From Motacilla alba alba (Eukaryota; Chordata; Aves; Passeriformes; Motacillidae), in contig NC_052016.1 in the NCBI RefSeq assembly GCF_015832195.1, positions 27,177,129-27,241,128 of the forward strand: a stretch of 64,000 bases of DNA, written 5' to 3'. Shown piece after piece: positions 10,003-24,800 of this stretch (position 1 is the first letter of the stretch; every line of letters begins with the position of its first letter). The translations under genes were made by a program, and so were the position numbers. Below the pieces are notes generated by a model. That model made no database searches, had not been told where the DNA came from, and saw only the letters and a list, made by a program, of their open reading frames with translations.

Positions 10003-13000
10003 ACACACATTTTATTCAGTTTTTCTCTGAAAAAAGGGTAAAAAATCCATCTTTTTCTGCCTGTTTCATAGTGCTTTGAAGAGGAAGCAGATGACGTGCT
10101 TACCATGAAATATTCTGGAGTTTGGGTAGTTTTCTAGCAGAAGCCAGGCTATTTGCTTTGGCCTGAAACATACTGAATTATTTGGAGGCTGACTGGCTGC
10201 TTTAGGAAGCATCTGTCTCCTCATGGTGCTGCAATAGCATAATGATGTAGAAGTGATTTGCCAGTTAGGAGATGTTTAAAGAGAGAGCCTTTGACTTGTT
10301 TTCTCCTCACTCTTCTGTCATTTAGCATGCCAGAGTTTTTGTTTATTCAGGTTCTTATGTCACACACACTCTCATTATTCTCTTTTCTCTTCATTGGAGT
10401 GGCTATTCTAATATCCAAGAAGGATTTGATTTATAGGGAATCTTTTACACATGAAGTTTATGTTGTATTTGTCTAGTCCATACTGAATGGATAGAGTTTT
10501 GTATGTATTTGTAAATGCATGTGGAAGAAAAGGAACTCCTGGTAAAATAAATACAAGTGCATTTAAAATAGGTTAAGTATTTTTGCACAATTGTTTGGTG
10601 AAAGAGACAAAATTAGTTCTTTCCAGTGTCAAAAGTGAGCGTAGGAACAAATAAAAAGAAAAAATAATTCAGAATTTCTTTTAAGTTTCTCTAAATGACG
10701 TTAAATCCAAAATTACACAAAGTAATTGAAGCAAATTGATCCAATCACTTTTGCAGTGCTTCTGTTTTCCAGCACAAGAAGGTATGCTTTTGCAGAAAAA
10801 GAAATTAATATTTCATTTAGTAATACAGGTGTAAAGCCTTCTGGGCAAAGAGAAGTAAGATTAGTGGATAAGACTGGCCTCAGTCAGGCCACAGGGCCTG
10901 TACAAGAGAAATGCTCAGGGAGCTCAGAATATGCCATCACTTCAAATCCCACTGAATCAATGTCATGACAAATATGAGCATTTGCAACAACTGCACTGAC
11001 TGAGTTTAGTGTTTACTCAATGATGTACTTCTGCCTCAGGAGTGTGCCAGAAGGAAGGAGTGTGAGGAGATAATAAATTTGGCCTGAAAAAGGACTTTTG
11101 TAAAGCCAGAAGGAAAATGTTGAGTCTCGTTAGTGTGGCAATTCCTGAAGTGCTCTATAAAGGGAACGGCAATAGGGGTGTAATTTGGTTCTGAGTACCC
11201 CAATTAGTCCATATCCTGAGTACATCAGCTTCCAAAAGAATTAATTTAGTCCTTTTTCCTTGTATTGGTGTACAAGGGGAATTATGTAGTTGTTGTGTCT
11301 ACAACAGTTTATCATCTACAACACTGTATTCTTCTACTCCCCATCTACCCAGTATGGGGTTATGGTGATGTATCCACTCACAGCTATCAGTCCCTCTCTT
11401 CAGCAGTGGCACATATTTCACCTTCGCAGCAGCAGTAATACCTCCCTTGACTAATACCTCCCATCAGTGTCCTTCCATGCCTGTCTTATGAAATTAAAAA
11501 AAAAAAAAAAAAGAAAAAGAAAATAGAAAGAACAAAAACAGCAGTAATGTGAAATCAGAGGCAGTGCAATTTTGCTAGTGTCACATCCATCCAGACAAAA
11601 TGACTAGAAATGCTCAAATCAGCCCTACAATTTTCACTTTTCTGCAGTGTTTTATGCAGATGAAACTTGAAGAGTTTTACAAATTTTTACAAAGAATCCA
11701 GTGCAATGCTGTGGTTTGATCAATGCATTGAAGAACATCAGTTTGAATGTACAAGGGTTTGTATTCCTCTCATTATTTAGAGAAGACCTCTTTCAAATCA
11801 GTCTGAAAACTATATATCCACTATGTTTTTGATGATTAAAGCATTAATGGACTAGGTACCACTAGTTCAATGCAGCAGGATTTCTGTGTTCCTCTAATGT
11901 TTTTATTTGGTACAATGGAGAAAGAAAAACAGTTAATGAAGAGTGATTTTGTTCTGAAATCATGCAGGAGGATTCATCAAAAACATGAGTTCAAGTCATG
12001 TAATTAGTATTCAGCAGCCGTAATAAGAAAATGAAGAGGGACAAAATATAGATGTTTCACAACACCTTGTGAGGTATAAATCTTACCTTACATATAAAGA
12101 AGAGGTGATACAGAGCTTATATCATTTTCTGAGGGAATTTTTTTTCAGGTGCATATTCCTGCCTTATATTATATTACTTTAAGCATTAGACTGTGCTAAG
12201 TTAAAGATGATCATAGTCTACTGAGATTTAACTGGGCTTTTTCAATTTTTTTTCTTTTAGTAAATAAGTGGAGGGTGCGTTAATGGAGTTGTTGCCCAGG
12301 GCAGCTAGAACTGGAACAGGAATCAAGAGAGACTTTCAGAGTAAAGACAGAGGAGAAATGAAAATGAAAATATTAAAACCAAAAACCTTAGATAATCATA
12401 CAGTTTTTAAAATATTGGGAGAACTGGGGTGAAGGGAAAGGTCTTCTAAAAGGTCATCTCTAGTAGCTCTATCATCCAATGCTTGATTATTGTCCTTAGC
12501 TTGGCCCTGTGGGGGGAAAGCCAGGCACACTGGGTGGGACTTGCAAATGCCTCTTGGGGTGTCATGATGGCTATTTTTGGACCCATGAGGACCTGCATCT
12601 TTTCTCAGAGTTTTTCAAACTTGGGAATGTGACTGAGCTATAAAGATCTACCAAGTTGGGCTGAAGGTCCTGAGAAGAAAGTACAAGGTATACAAAATAT
12701 AAAGAACCAACTGGCACAGTCTTGTTTTAAAAAGTGCCTTTGGTATGCATTGTCCCTCAGGTGCTAATTTTAGGGAGGATAATTATGATATCCTATAGTA
12801 TTGCATTTGTAATTTCAGAGCAAATTGTGTTTTTATAGGAATGAAATACAATGTCTTTGACATACCCATCTTTCTTTGCCAGTTTTTGGCATCAGTTTAG
12901 ATTTGGACGGGAGTGAAGTGATTAAAAGCAGCAAGTGGTCTAATCATCCTTCACTCAACCTTCTTAACGCAATTCACTACTAAGACTACATTTGAAGATC

Positions 13001-14211
13001 ATTTCATTATTTTTCAACACTGCTGAGAAGATGGCAGAAGCGTAAGTTTGTCTGAAAGAACTAGAAGAGAGTAAAACACTGCCTGTACCCTGAAAAAAGT
13101 TATTTTAAAAGTATTTTTGAATGTTTTCTCAATATATAGATTCAAAGGACTTTTAAAATTAGTATCTCCAAAACAATGAAAATCCATATTATATGAAGGA
13201 TGGTACTTCTTTATTAGCTACTTATTGTTCCTGTAATTTACTGAGAGCAACTAATCACACTGATACATCTTTTGAATAATTGACTGATTGAGGTAATGAC
13301 TAGCTTTCAAACGTATTTGTCACTAATTTGTAATTCACATAGGTAGAAATGTTCAGTAAAGTTAGTGGCTGCTTGGAATCTGAAGTAAGACAGCAATCCT
13401 CTGTTCATGTCCGTGTCACACTGCTGTGATGAAGCAGCTTTTTAAGTGCTCCTTGAGAGAGTTTGCACATTTGCCATTTTGTCATTAGTACACTCAACTC
13501 TCTTCTCTCACAGGAGATTGACTAAGGTGTGGTTGGCATCCTAAAAGGGGAAAGATACTCCTCTGTATATCTGGCATTTCATTCATATGCTCTCTGAATT
13601 CCCCTCTAGTAAAAGATGCCATGTTAACAACCCAAGAAACTGGAATTTGTGTTTGTCCAACAAGACTATGGGAAAAACAGAAGCTATCTGCTTTATTCTA
13701 TAGCTGGCTCTAACCTTGAATATTTTGACAGCAGACTGGTGACTTTGCTAGAAAACAGAGTTCCAAAGCAACAAAAAGCCCTTCAGAAGTTTTATCAAAT
13801 AATTTCAGCAAGAAAAACTAGAGAGAAATGCAGCAAAATTAAATACTGTATATCAATATTGCTTAACAATCAGAGTTTGCTTTTTCATTTGATCAAAATG
13901 TTAGAAGATCAGAAAAGAAAAAATAACTGGCATGAAAGATATAGAAGCGTGCTCATGTTCAGGTGAAATTAGGGTGCTCACCATCACTGAGTGTTCATTA
14001 GCCTCAACATAACTAACCCAGAAAGACAACTCCTCCAGGAGGTGACTCAAATTTCAGGTACCCCTGCAAAGGCATCTCTGTTTCCACTGATTGTTCAGTA
14101 GGCCCATGTAGACAGGCTGGCTAAATTAGACATGTCTCAGCTGTCTGAAATTCACTGGTGTGACCTCTGAAACCGTGTCACTTGCTTAAATTAATTATTG
14201 TAGGCTAATAG
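10003..14211. other. Unique non-coding DNA, no gene seen
   Basis: AT-rich sequence with no recognised repeat family apart from an A-rich stretch at about 11492-11530. An open frame at 13649-13966 (105 codons, non-ATG start) has no domain, and its Lys/Leu-rich content is what AT-rich DNA gives by chance. Several AATTA-type homeodomain-like sites occur near 13250-13340, too common in AT-rich DNA to interpret. Confidence 0.65.
11492..11530. repeat. A-rich low-complexity tract
   Basis: A run of about 17 adenines followed by a purine-only A/G stretch. It could be the tail of an old retroposon, but no retroposon body is recognisable in front of it. Confidence 0.8.
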
Positions 14212-14233
14212 AAAAAAAAAAAGGGGGGGGGGG
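14212..14233. repeat. A11-G11 homopolymer junction
   Basis: Eleven adenines (14212-14222) pass directly into eleven guanines (14223-14233). The G run is among the longest in the window. Confidence 0.93.
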
Positions 14234-14285
14234 AGCTGTCTTGCTGAAATTGAAAAAGTATCTCTGTTCAACTCTTCTTTTTTTT

Positions 14286-14556
<271 letters not shown>

Positions 14557-17500
14557 GTACATACAGCATAGTCCTAGTATCCTATTTTAATTTTAGCATG
14601 CAAAACATATATTTTCCCCACACACATTTAGGTTGACACCCCTGACTGTCTTACCAAAACCAAAACAGATGATGGCTGCAACATTTCCATCACCTTTGGC
14701 CTACCATGGATATCTTCAGGCCATTAAACCTCATGGATGAAAGAATTTTTTATTGTTCAAATCATGCAACATGGAACTTCACTACAGGGCCAACCACTGT
14801 CTGGTAGGGAAAGGATATTGTCATAGATTTCAGATTTGGAGTTGCATATACAAAGTTAGAGACTAGTCTTCTGTGGGAACAGGGAAAGGAAAGTGGGATA
14901 AATATGGGGTTATTGTGAGTCTAGAAAGAAAACTAAGCATTAACCAGGAATAACTTAAGAGGTGGCTTCGTCATTTTGGGATATCACTCCAAACTCACAA
15001 CAGAAATACTACTTGAGAAATGTCTTCCGAAGCTGGATGGAGAAAAAAGGCAGTTACATCTGAGACGCAGCTAATTCTCACTGCTCCTCTGACTTGAATG
15101 GTATGATTGTGAACAACTAAGAGTTGACTATGAATCAGTTTTCATATTTGCATGGAATGCTCTGATTTGGGACTGCAGATGCACAACTTGGCCAGATGTC
15201 AAGCTGGATGGTGTGAGTGTTGATTTACTCTTCCCTTCCTGCAGTTACCAGGGCGGTTCCTGTGCGCAGTCTCAGGGTCATGGTCAGCACTTTAGCATGG
15301 CAGGGCTGCAGGCACAGGGGTCCTGATGAAGGCAAAAGCCAATAGCCCAAAAGCTGACACAGAGCTCTGATCACTGCTGGCTGGTGGGACCTGCAGGTGA
15401 GAGAGAGACACGACTAGCTACTCATTTACCCAGACAGGACATATTGAGCCTAGACTTTGTATGGTCTAGACTTCATATGTCATTTGGCACTCCTCAAGGC
15501 AAGCACAGTTTAGCCCTCACTACTCTTGTGCATTTTGCCCACCTTTGTAACGCTGAGATAGTACAACCTCTCTCAAGCCCCTGGTTTGAGCAGTCTGACC
15601 AGGTGTCAATTTACTTTTAAAATAGAATATCCAGCTTTAATGGATCACAGAAAAATAATGAAACCCCATCTGTCTAACCAGACACCAATCACTGTGTTAT
15701 CTGAGTGCCTCACAAATAAAGCCTGTCATACATTTGTTGCCATTTATCTCAGGAATGGTATTTGCATATCAGCCTTTATCTCGGGATTTTGCAAATTACC
15801 TAAAGGCATTTGAGTCAAGGCACAGAGAACAAGGTGAGTAGTAATTGCAGTCATTCAGACCCCATGACACTTTTCACAACTGTCAAATAACAAAGTTAAC
15901 AAAGTTAACTAGTGAGATAGTCTGCAGCTGTGAAAAGGTTCATAAAGAAAAAGGACCCTATCTTCTCTTCCTACACTAACCATTCAGTTAATTGCCAAAA
16001 GGCTCCAGTTGACTGTCACAGAAAGTCAATTCTGTGCATGTAAGAGTACCTAAAGCAAAAAAAAAAAAACAAAAAAAAAAAAAAACCCAACCTGCCGTGG
16101 AGACAATGTATAAACTCAAGAGAGACTTTAAGAGCATGGCTGTTGGTCTAACCCAAAGGAGGATTCAACAACAACAGACCATCCTCAGTCCTGTAACAAC
16201 CCTTCACCCAGAGAAAACTAATTCCACTTTTTCCTCCACATCCCTACATTGCAAATGAAAATAAAAGCATTTGCTTTACTCCCTTTAACATTGTGAAGAT
16301 TTTTTTTAATTGCTTTCAGAAACTTGATAGAAGACATTTCTAAGTTTTAATTGATCAGAAGCACTTTTTTTTCAGATAACAGGACAAAAATAATGCAAAA
16401 GCAATAGGTGACAGAAAAGGTTTCAAATTTGGGTTAAAGCTAAATAATCTGGATTAAAAGTACGTAGGATGTGGACCACTGGGATGAGCCCTTCTGCAGG
16501 AGGTATTGCAGAAACACTTCCACTTCCAGGGAGCATGCTGTACTACTGCAGAAAATTTCAGTCCTTACTCAAACATTGACCTTTTTTTGTCTCTCTCAGA
16601 CTCAGTTGCACCCCAAGGGGCCAGAAATCTGAGTGTTTTTTCAAGCAATTATACATGATTATATAGTGATGCAGAGTGCCATAAAATGAATGAGTGAAGA
16701 CATTTGCAAAGAAGTGCTCTTAAAATCCTTGTGATAGTGTACAATGGAACATTTTATCCACACTCAATCTTCATATCTCCTAAATTTACAATATACATCA
16801 TAGTTGTATTATAGGCAATACAATCTATTGAAGTATGCATTAATTAGCTTGCCTTTTCTTCTAAACAGAGGTCATATAATTAATTATTAAGCAGTCAAAG
16901 GAGTCAGAGAAGTCCTTTCTATCATGTTCTGCTCCATAATCTTCATAGTGCAATATCTTCTGGGGAGGGTGCGAGGACCAGTATTAGAGGAAGTCAATAG
17001 GCATATTACTATTCTCTAGAAGTTACCATTGAGGTAACTCTGGCAGCTGTGAGCCAAAGTCTAAATTAAACAAGGCCTGTATCTTCAGGGACTCTGAAGG
17101 TGTCCCATGTATTCAAAAGGGACAAGCTCCTATGATATTGATGACACTTTATATGGCAATACTGTTGAGCTCTGCAAAGCAAGGACAAAGGATTGGAGGT
17201 ATCATCATGCAAAGGAGATACATTACTTATCCTGTTGGCTTGGCTACTCACTGAAGTAGGAAGGATAAGAAAGGAGATTAATTTATATTGCCTTACCTAC
17301 CTCATATTAACTGCACAGACACATTTCCTTGTTTGTGGTAAATGCAAGGTAATATTTTCCTGCTTATAAATTTATATTCCATCATAACCAATGGAATCTT
17401 GTTTGTAACAATTCCCCAAATGTCTATTCCTTTGAGGCATCCTCTCACCCCTTATGGTAAACTGCCAGGGGTTGAGACTCTTTCTGGGGATTCTTCTACA

Positions 17501-20208
17501 CCCCAAAAATACACACATTTCAATACATTAGGAAAAAAAGTCCCATTACAGACAGAAAATTTATGTTTTGTTCAGAAAATAAAAGAACCAAAAAAAGGAC
17601 AAATCAACAATTGGTTCACAGTTTATGACTTGCTAAACATTTTACTTCATACCCACAATCTGTTTACATTAATTGCTTTAGTGTAAAAGTCAGAAAGTTA
17701 ATTGCTCAGTTTCAGGAACCTTAGATAAAAGCTGGTTCAGTAACTATAATTCACTGCAGCCTACCAGAAGTCTGGAAATAAATAACTTTGCACCAAAGTA
17801 ATTCTACTGCTCTCTGATGCTTCACAAGGAGCAGAAGGGGTTTGAACCAAAAAAGAGCTTGTTTTACAAAAGATAATGTTCCTGATTATAATTTATTCCA
17901 AACAAAGCTCCCAAGTAGCATAATGTCTGAGCTCTGTATTCCTCCGAGTGTCCATTTCAAGAACATCCTAAAGCTCGCATCAGGGTTTTCATAAAAAAGT
18001 ACCTGTGCTGGTCTGCTCCCCAGCCAGATACAGCAGTAATATACTTGAAATGCCACTACCTCACTTCTAACAGTCTATGTTTTTCTACATTCCACTAGAG
18101 TCCAGGAGCCTTTAAGATAATATCCAGAAATGATTTCATCATGTCTTTCCTTTTGCTTCCCATAAAGTGAAATGTCATCTCTATAAACCTCTACTGCCTT
18201 TTAGGCCCTCTGGGCAGCACCTCACTCACTCACTTCACTTCAGATCAAGGGTCTGCAGAAGCAGTAACTTCCCAACAGCCCTCTTCCCTTTGTCAGCTGC
18301 CACTGCCAAACTGGACAATGGCTTTGTCGAAGCTGCAGGATGCATCCCGCAAAAGCTGTATTGATTCATGAGGCAACGTGGAGATAGGGCCCAAGCCCAA
18401 GCAAGCTTTCTGCCCTCCCTGTTGCATGGTTAGGACCTTTTTTCTTCTCTGCCCAAGAACAGCCTTTCCTGGGGAGCTGTGGGATTGCTGACTGTACAGG
18501 GTGGCTTCCAGCTTCCACAGCAGCCCCCGCTTGAAGCACACACTTCTCACAAAGCAAAGGCCCAAGGGCCTCTCTGTACCTGCAAGAGCTGGTAGAGTGG
18601 CCTTGGATTACCGAATTACAAAGATGTCATTCACATCCTCTTTGCCTTTGTAGCATGTTTGAACGGATCTAGACAATTGAGTTGTCACCTTGAGCTGGTG
18701 CACTCTTGTCCCTTTACAAATCCCAGTCACCTCTGCCCTGGCATCAATGTGATGTGCAATAACTGTATTGCAGACCTTAAAAATAACAGTCTAGGCTTGT
18801 TCATGAATGCCTCTTATGGATATTGAACTCAGAAAATAGGTAACTCTCACTTGTACTTGGCCTTTCTCTGTGGCTTCTTTGTTTTGACAGACATATTTCC
18901 AATACCTATTATCTTGTATGTTTGTACTATAGTAAGTAGCCATAACTGATTTACCTTTCTCTAGCATTCGCTGCTTTTTATACTACCATCCTGCCCCTTA
19001 TTCATCTTTTCTTCTGAATGAACAAAGATGTTTATTTAAAAAAAAAGAACAAGATTACTGCTGAAAACTACTGTGACTCTTTCTTCCTTTCGCTGTACAG
19101 CCTCCACCTGTAAACCCTTTCTCAGCTATCTACCTCCCATTTGATGAAACCTTTCTAACCTGGCCATTTTCCTTTCTCTCCCCAACATCAGCTCTCTGGG
19201 AGCACAGAGCCACATGACTTTCCAGCACCTGCATCTTCACACCAACATCCCACACCCGCCCTCTCCTTGGTTTGAGTGCTTTGGGCCAAGTGGGATACAC
19301 AAACAGCAAGAAGCATTGTAACAAATAATTGTTCATTAAATGCTTTCATCTTTTTAATGAATACACTTTGACAACCAAAATCCCTGAAAAATGTCCATAC
19401 CAAGTCACCAGCAAGTTCTGACAAATTGTAGGTGCCCCACCCAAAATCGTAAACTGACTATGAGGGGACAGGTTTAAGGAGCTGCATGCCAGTGAGACTC
19501 TCACGATGCATGTGATCCTTCCTTCTTGTGAAAAAGAGATATTTTTCTTGGCCTTCTCTGAAGATGCAAAATTATCAAGCAGGAAGTGAAGAGGCTTAAG
19601 ATATAGAGAGGGTTATAATTATAGAATTAGTACCATCACAGATGTCTCCAAGAGCAATTGTATTTAGGAAAAAAGTTACTTAGTGCACATACGAATCCTT
19701 GCCAACTAAAGAATATAATTCACTAGGTACCAACTGACTGTCAATGACAACTGTCTGTTTGTTGTCAATTTTTATTTATTTCTTCTAACTCAGAAAAATA
19801 AATCTTATTTTGACCCTAATGCATGACTCAGTGTTCAGTACAAAAAGCAGGTTAGTAGCCGCAGTTGCCTCAGCTGGGAAGTACTCTTTCCTATCTCACC
19901 CCTTTTGTAGCAGTAACTACTTGGTATGGTGAAGATAAGAGAAATGCTATTCAAGAGTTCAAATGCTCCCAGTGAAACTAAAAATTAGGGCCTAAAACAG
20001 CCCCAAATTGAAGGCCAGATGTCAAAAAGTCTCCTTCAAACCATATGAGGGGGTAGAAAAGAAGCAGAGAAAATGAGAGATAAGAGGATGACCTGTTCTT
20101 TCTGTGCTTTTTCACTGAATGATTCCAATAAACCTAAAGCTTTCTTTTTTTGAAAGTAAATAAAAAGTTACTTCAAGGCCATCCCCTACAGCCACAGGAT
20201 TCATTCCT
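14557..20208. other. Unique non-coding DNA, no gene seen
   Basis: No gene recognised. An A-rich tract lies at 16058-16085. A 21-bp segment at 15344-15364 matches 4858-4878 with one mismatch, which may mean that both lie in old copies of one repeat. A tandem AACAAAGTT occurs near 15890-15910. The open frame at 17342-17686 (114 codons) has no recognisable domain. Confidence 0.6.
16058..16085. repeat. A-rich tract
   Basis: Two poly-A runs of about 12-14 bases separated by a single C, followed by CCCAACC. The sequence in front shows no recognisable retroposon body. Confidence 0.85.
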
Positions 20209-20256
20209 TTAAAAAAAAAAAAAAAGAAAAAAAAAAGAAGTTACAAAGAAGTTACA
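20209..20256. repeat. A-rich tract with short tandem tail
   Basis: Poly-A interrupted by G, running into two copies of AAAGAAGTTAC (about 20233-20255). Simple low-complexity DNA. Confidence 0.8.
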
Positions 20257-21670
20257 TCTTCCTTTTGCTAGTCTCTAAAGGTAAAGGAAATTAAAGTTAC
20301 AGGGATTAAGCCTGCTGTGACATCTAGGCATTCATTCATTCATCTCCTGGCTGAACTTCAGCCGTGTTGCAGGGCATGGCCCAGAAGGAAATTGTGAGCC
20401 CATCTGAGAACGGGACAGAGTGGTCTCCCAACTTATTTCCTGTGGGCTAGAAAGGGCAACATCACTGCTCATGGTGACCAGAGCCGTAAATGTTAAAACT
20501 GAGGGTGTTGTTGAAGATTATATTGCCCACGACTTGAATGCCTTGGTGCTTGCTGAGCTGAGATTTAGCAGCCCCATCTAGATCCCAACAATCTCAAAGG
20601 ACTCACACGTACATGCACTTTGAGAGCGCTGCTCATGTTAAAAAATGGTAATGTTAGGAGAGGAGTGGAGATGGGATGTAAAGGTTCTTGGCACTACAGG
20701 AGGATTTCAGCTTCCCAGCAGCAACACTGGTTCTGCAGGGACGTCCACTCTGGAAGAGAGATAACTGCCTAATATGGATTTCAGCATCAGCCTCAATAAG
20801 CCTTCAGCTAAGGAAGTGATATTTATGTCACTGCATCTCCTGAAGGGTGAAAATCCTTCAGGGGTTTAAAATTGGCTTAGTTAATGATGGAAATCTGTCT
20901 GCTGTAATGTGTATCTCAGGTAAATGTGCCTTCTCTTAGTTTAGTGAACTGCTTCGTCACTTGTGTTTGTGTGTGTGTATGTATGTTTATGTATACATAA
21001 CTAAAGTAAATCGCACTCATACAGAAATAACATCCTCTGCCCTCACAGAAACTTAAAACCATTCTATTGGTTGAGAGAAAATGAGCAAGGAATCTATAGG
21101 GCACAACTTCACACTTATGCAATCTTCTGTACTTTCAAACCTTTAAACTACATCTTTATTGGCAATGCACTTTGAAGTTACTGAAATCCATTTATAGATG
21201 GAAAAATTCTTAAGGAGTTTTCTTATTTTCATTTGATCTACAGTACTGCACACAAAAAGAGAATGTGCAGAAATATTTCTGTGAGAACAAGGAGATGCTT
21301 CAGGCTGTGCACTCAAGAGAACCACAGATGAGGCAGGTTTCCACTCGTCATTCTTTTCTGGAAGTGTGTTTCCTGCTTGCTGTATCTTTATCATGGGAAA
21401 GTAATGTGCAGAAAGATTCCTACAAAGCCCCTTGTCCCAGGTGACTTGGAGATTGCAATATATTTTAAGACTCTTCTCAACACTAGGTAGTACCTATATT
21501 CCTTAAAGCTTTGTGAAACTACAAATATTCGGTGAAAGTATTCCTTCCACTAGTGGTGGTGGTGGAGGTTAGTGGTTTTCTTTATTTGTGGTTAATATGA
21601 TTACTCTTTATCTGAGGTTAGAGGAAAACATTTTTTTCACCTGTTGATTTTTGGTTTGGTTTCTTTTTCT

Positions 21671-21673
<3 letters not shown>
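20257..21673. other. Unique non-coding DNA, no gene seen
   Basis: No gene or repeat family recognised. A short (TG)n with TGTA variants lies at about 20962-20998. Open frames are all under 90 codons and without recognisable domains. Confidence 0.65.
20962..20998. repeat. Short (TG)n / TGTA microsatellite
   Basis: GT-rich alternating purine-pyrimidine stretch of about 37 bp, moving from TG to TGTA to TATACATA. Confidence 0.8.
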
Positions 21674-21719
<46 letters not shown>

Positions 21720-21801
21720 GTGTGAGGGGTGTTGGTTTTTGTGGGGTTACTTTTGTTTATTGTTGTGTTGGTTGGTTGGGTTTGGTTTTTTTGGTTTTTG
21801 G
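21674..21801. repeat. T45 tract followed by G/T-rich low-complexity DNA
   Basis: Forty-five uninterrupted thymines (21674-21718) pass into about 83 bp made almost only of G and T. Read on the minus strand it is an A/C-rich segment ending in poly-A45, which could be the tail of a minus-strand retroposon, but no body is recognisable beyond it. Confidence 0.93.
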
Positions 21802-24800
21802 CACCTTCACCCAACCTCAATTTGAAAAGTATCCTCATCCTCCTATTTTAGAGGAACTGTCTTCTTGCCAGCAATGTAATTTTCCTCTTCCCACAAAAAA
21901 AAAATTCCCAAATTTCACCTCATTGTAACCCATTGCAAGAAAGGAAAAGAATCTGTCTCTTCATATCTGCAGGGAAAATTTAAGTAAATACCAAATGCCT
22001 GCCTTGCTTGACATAAGCCAGCCCAGGATTAAAGTGTGCTTCTTGCAGTTAAGTTTCTGAAAAAGTACTGCAGTTCAAATTTTAAAAAGAACACAGTAAA
22101 ATCTTAGATGAGTTGTTTTTTGGGAAAAACTTGCTTGTGAAATAGAGGGGTGATGAAACTGCTGGGTAATTCTGTGGGAAAGACACTAGGAATTTCCTTA
22201 GTCCAAACTCCTGATGAAAGCAGGGTTAGTCAAGAAGTCAGATCAAGCTTATCAGGGCTGTATTCATTTAATCTCCTTGAAAACTTCCAAGGATGTGGCC
22301 TGCTCAGCCTCTCAGCAACCAGCTCAACCCCCTGACTGTTCTCACTAGGAAACATTTTTTTTTTATGTCCAGCCTGATAGTGGTCTCCTTTCTCTAAATC
22401 ACCTGCCCATTCAGCAATGGGTCCACGTTTTTCTTGCTCATCCTTTTACTGCTAAGTAGCACAGAAGCTTCTATTGTTTTCCTTGATATCCCTCACAAGT
22501 ATCAACTCCAGCTGAGGACTGCTTTTTTAACACTGCTTACCCGCCCAGACAAAGTTTCTAAATCATTCCTTCGAGACCCTTCTTGCTGTCCACCTTCTGA
22601 GTTCTGCCTTTTGCTTTGCCCAGTCATCTCCTGGCCATGCCTGACCCTGGATCCCCTCATTGTGCCTGAGAGGAGACAGGGCAGCAGTCAGTGAAAGGGG
22701 AAGGGGTCAGGAATGGATTGGACAAGAAATCAGGAACAACAAAAGCAAAGTTCCTCTAAGTAGAAAGAAATTATCTGTGTTTTATATTCTGGGTATCTGA
22801 CTTCATACTCTGGAGCCTGATTTCCTGAAATGCTGAGTATTCCAGCTGCAACTGAGCTCAATAGAACCTGAATTCTGCTTTAAACAGATAAAGCTGAGCA
22901 CACTGGAAAAATCTGGCCATAGGTGCCTCAGACTGAAATAAGAGTATTTTGTCTGTGAATCTGTAAAATAGGGCTAATAATATCTCTCATTCTCATAAGG
23001 GTCTTGTATAAATAAATGCATTCATTGCAAAGTGCTCAGATACCTCATGAGGGATAAGCTCAATAGAAAAGCCCAGGAGGCAACGGAAAATTCTGCCTTT
23101 AGAGAAGGGTTTGAATAGTGTGCAGCAAATAAGGCTTGAGTCCTCTCAACTGTGTAATATGGAGTAAACAAGAGACTGAATAACTGCTGATTAAGTGAGC
23201 AGCATCCATCCTGCATGATGAATGAGGTATGGCCCTTCGGAAAAAATCTATATGCAACTGTGTCATTAAAAACTATGCCATGTTACATAGATGCAGTGGA
23301 GTGGACATTTATCTCCTGGTAATCATTGTAATTCTTACAGTTCCTGATTATTTGGTAAAGTGACTGCAATCTTAAAACTGTTCTTTTAACATAATTACTG
23401 CACACACTTGCATTTATGTTTATTTAAAAGATTGTGGTTTAATACAGCTTTGAACTGGTCTATTTTCGGCATACAGACTAATTCCAATAATTTTGATAAA
23501 TCAAGGAATACTGTTACAATTTAAATTTTCTATTTTTTGCATTAGTTCCTCCTAGCTTACATGAATCCTTCTAGCCTATCAGTGATTGAAAATTAGCCTC
23601 TTCTGGGGTTTAGTAGTTTCTATTACATCAATAATTGCATTACAAATGTATGTGTTATGTGTGTATCTGGCATAAAACAGGAAATCCCATTCCTTAGGGA
23701 AGCTGTATTCATGTCTGCATACACAGAAAAATCCTGGGTGATGTGTTTGTCATAAACACTTGTAATGAGAAAGGAAAATTGGGTTGTGGGTTGCTAGAAG
23801 GAGTTTAAATAAATTGCTTTATTACTATAGAAAATTTCAAAAATAGGATGCTTTCTAAAGCAAGGTGCAGTACTGATCTCAGAAAGGAATTTTGCTTCCT
23901 TTGAGCCAAAAGAATTATTTTTTTCACTTCCATTTCAGTTTGGTCGGTCAGCTACATTCAAAATGTGTCCTACTATAGAAACAGATTAAATTTTGGGTTA
24001 CTTGCAGTCTGGCTAGGCTTAATATTAGCTCTTCTTTGAAATGATGCTGTACTATCCTTGTACAACTTTCTGTTAAAAGACAATCCGCTGCAGGGGATTT
24101 ACCCATTAGTTCTTGGTGCCGCTGCTCTAAGCACTTTAGCCAGTTTGCAGCATTTTTACCCACTCCTATTCATAGCTGCCAAAATTAAGTGGTCTTTGTT
24201 CTGTCTACCACTTGGGAACAAGGCAAACACATTGCCAAAACAGCAGGAGGGCACACTGCTTCACCTGAGAGCTAGCATCAGGCTCCATCAAAACCCTTCC
24301 AGAAAGAATCCAAAATCCAACCCCTAGTGTCTGCTGCTGCTAATTATCACATCATTAAAGCAAATGGGTTTCTACAACCAAAAGCAAAAGTATGTTTACA
24401 AGAAGGTAGAATGTCTGAAGACACAAATAAGTGTAATCTTCAAGAAGGGCTTTAAAGTTCATACCTGGTCAAGTCTAGCATGAAGAAGAGCAGGTGGTAT
24501 GTCAGCACCAGAAACAGCAGCAATATTTTGGGATTAACCTGGCTTTTCTGTAACCAACAACGAGCAGGGATTATCAGCTTTCAAGATTTTGTTTTCCTTC
24601 CTGTGCTTTAGTGTCACACAATTTCACTGAAGCTGCATATGACAGACAATGCTGCTGTTCCTCCTTTGGATTTTATACTGGAATGTTATTGGAAAATTCA
24701 AGAAAGAGCTAAAGATGGCTGTCACCCTAGGACAATGGCTTAAGCTTTCCACACCATCCTTGTCATCAGACCAAGAACTTCTGCAGGCACATGGGGGAAA

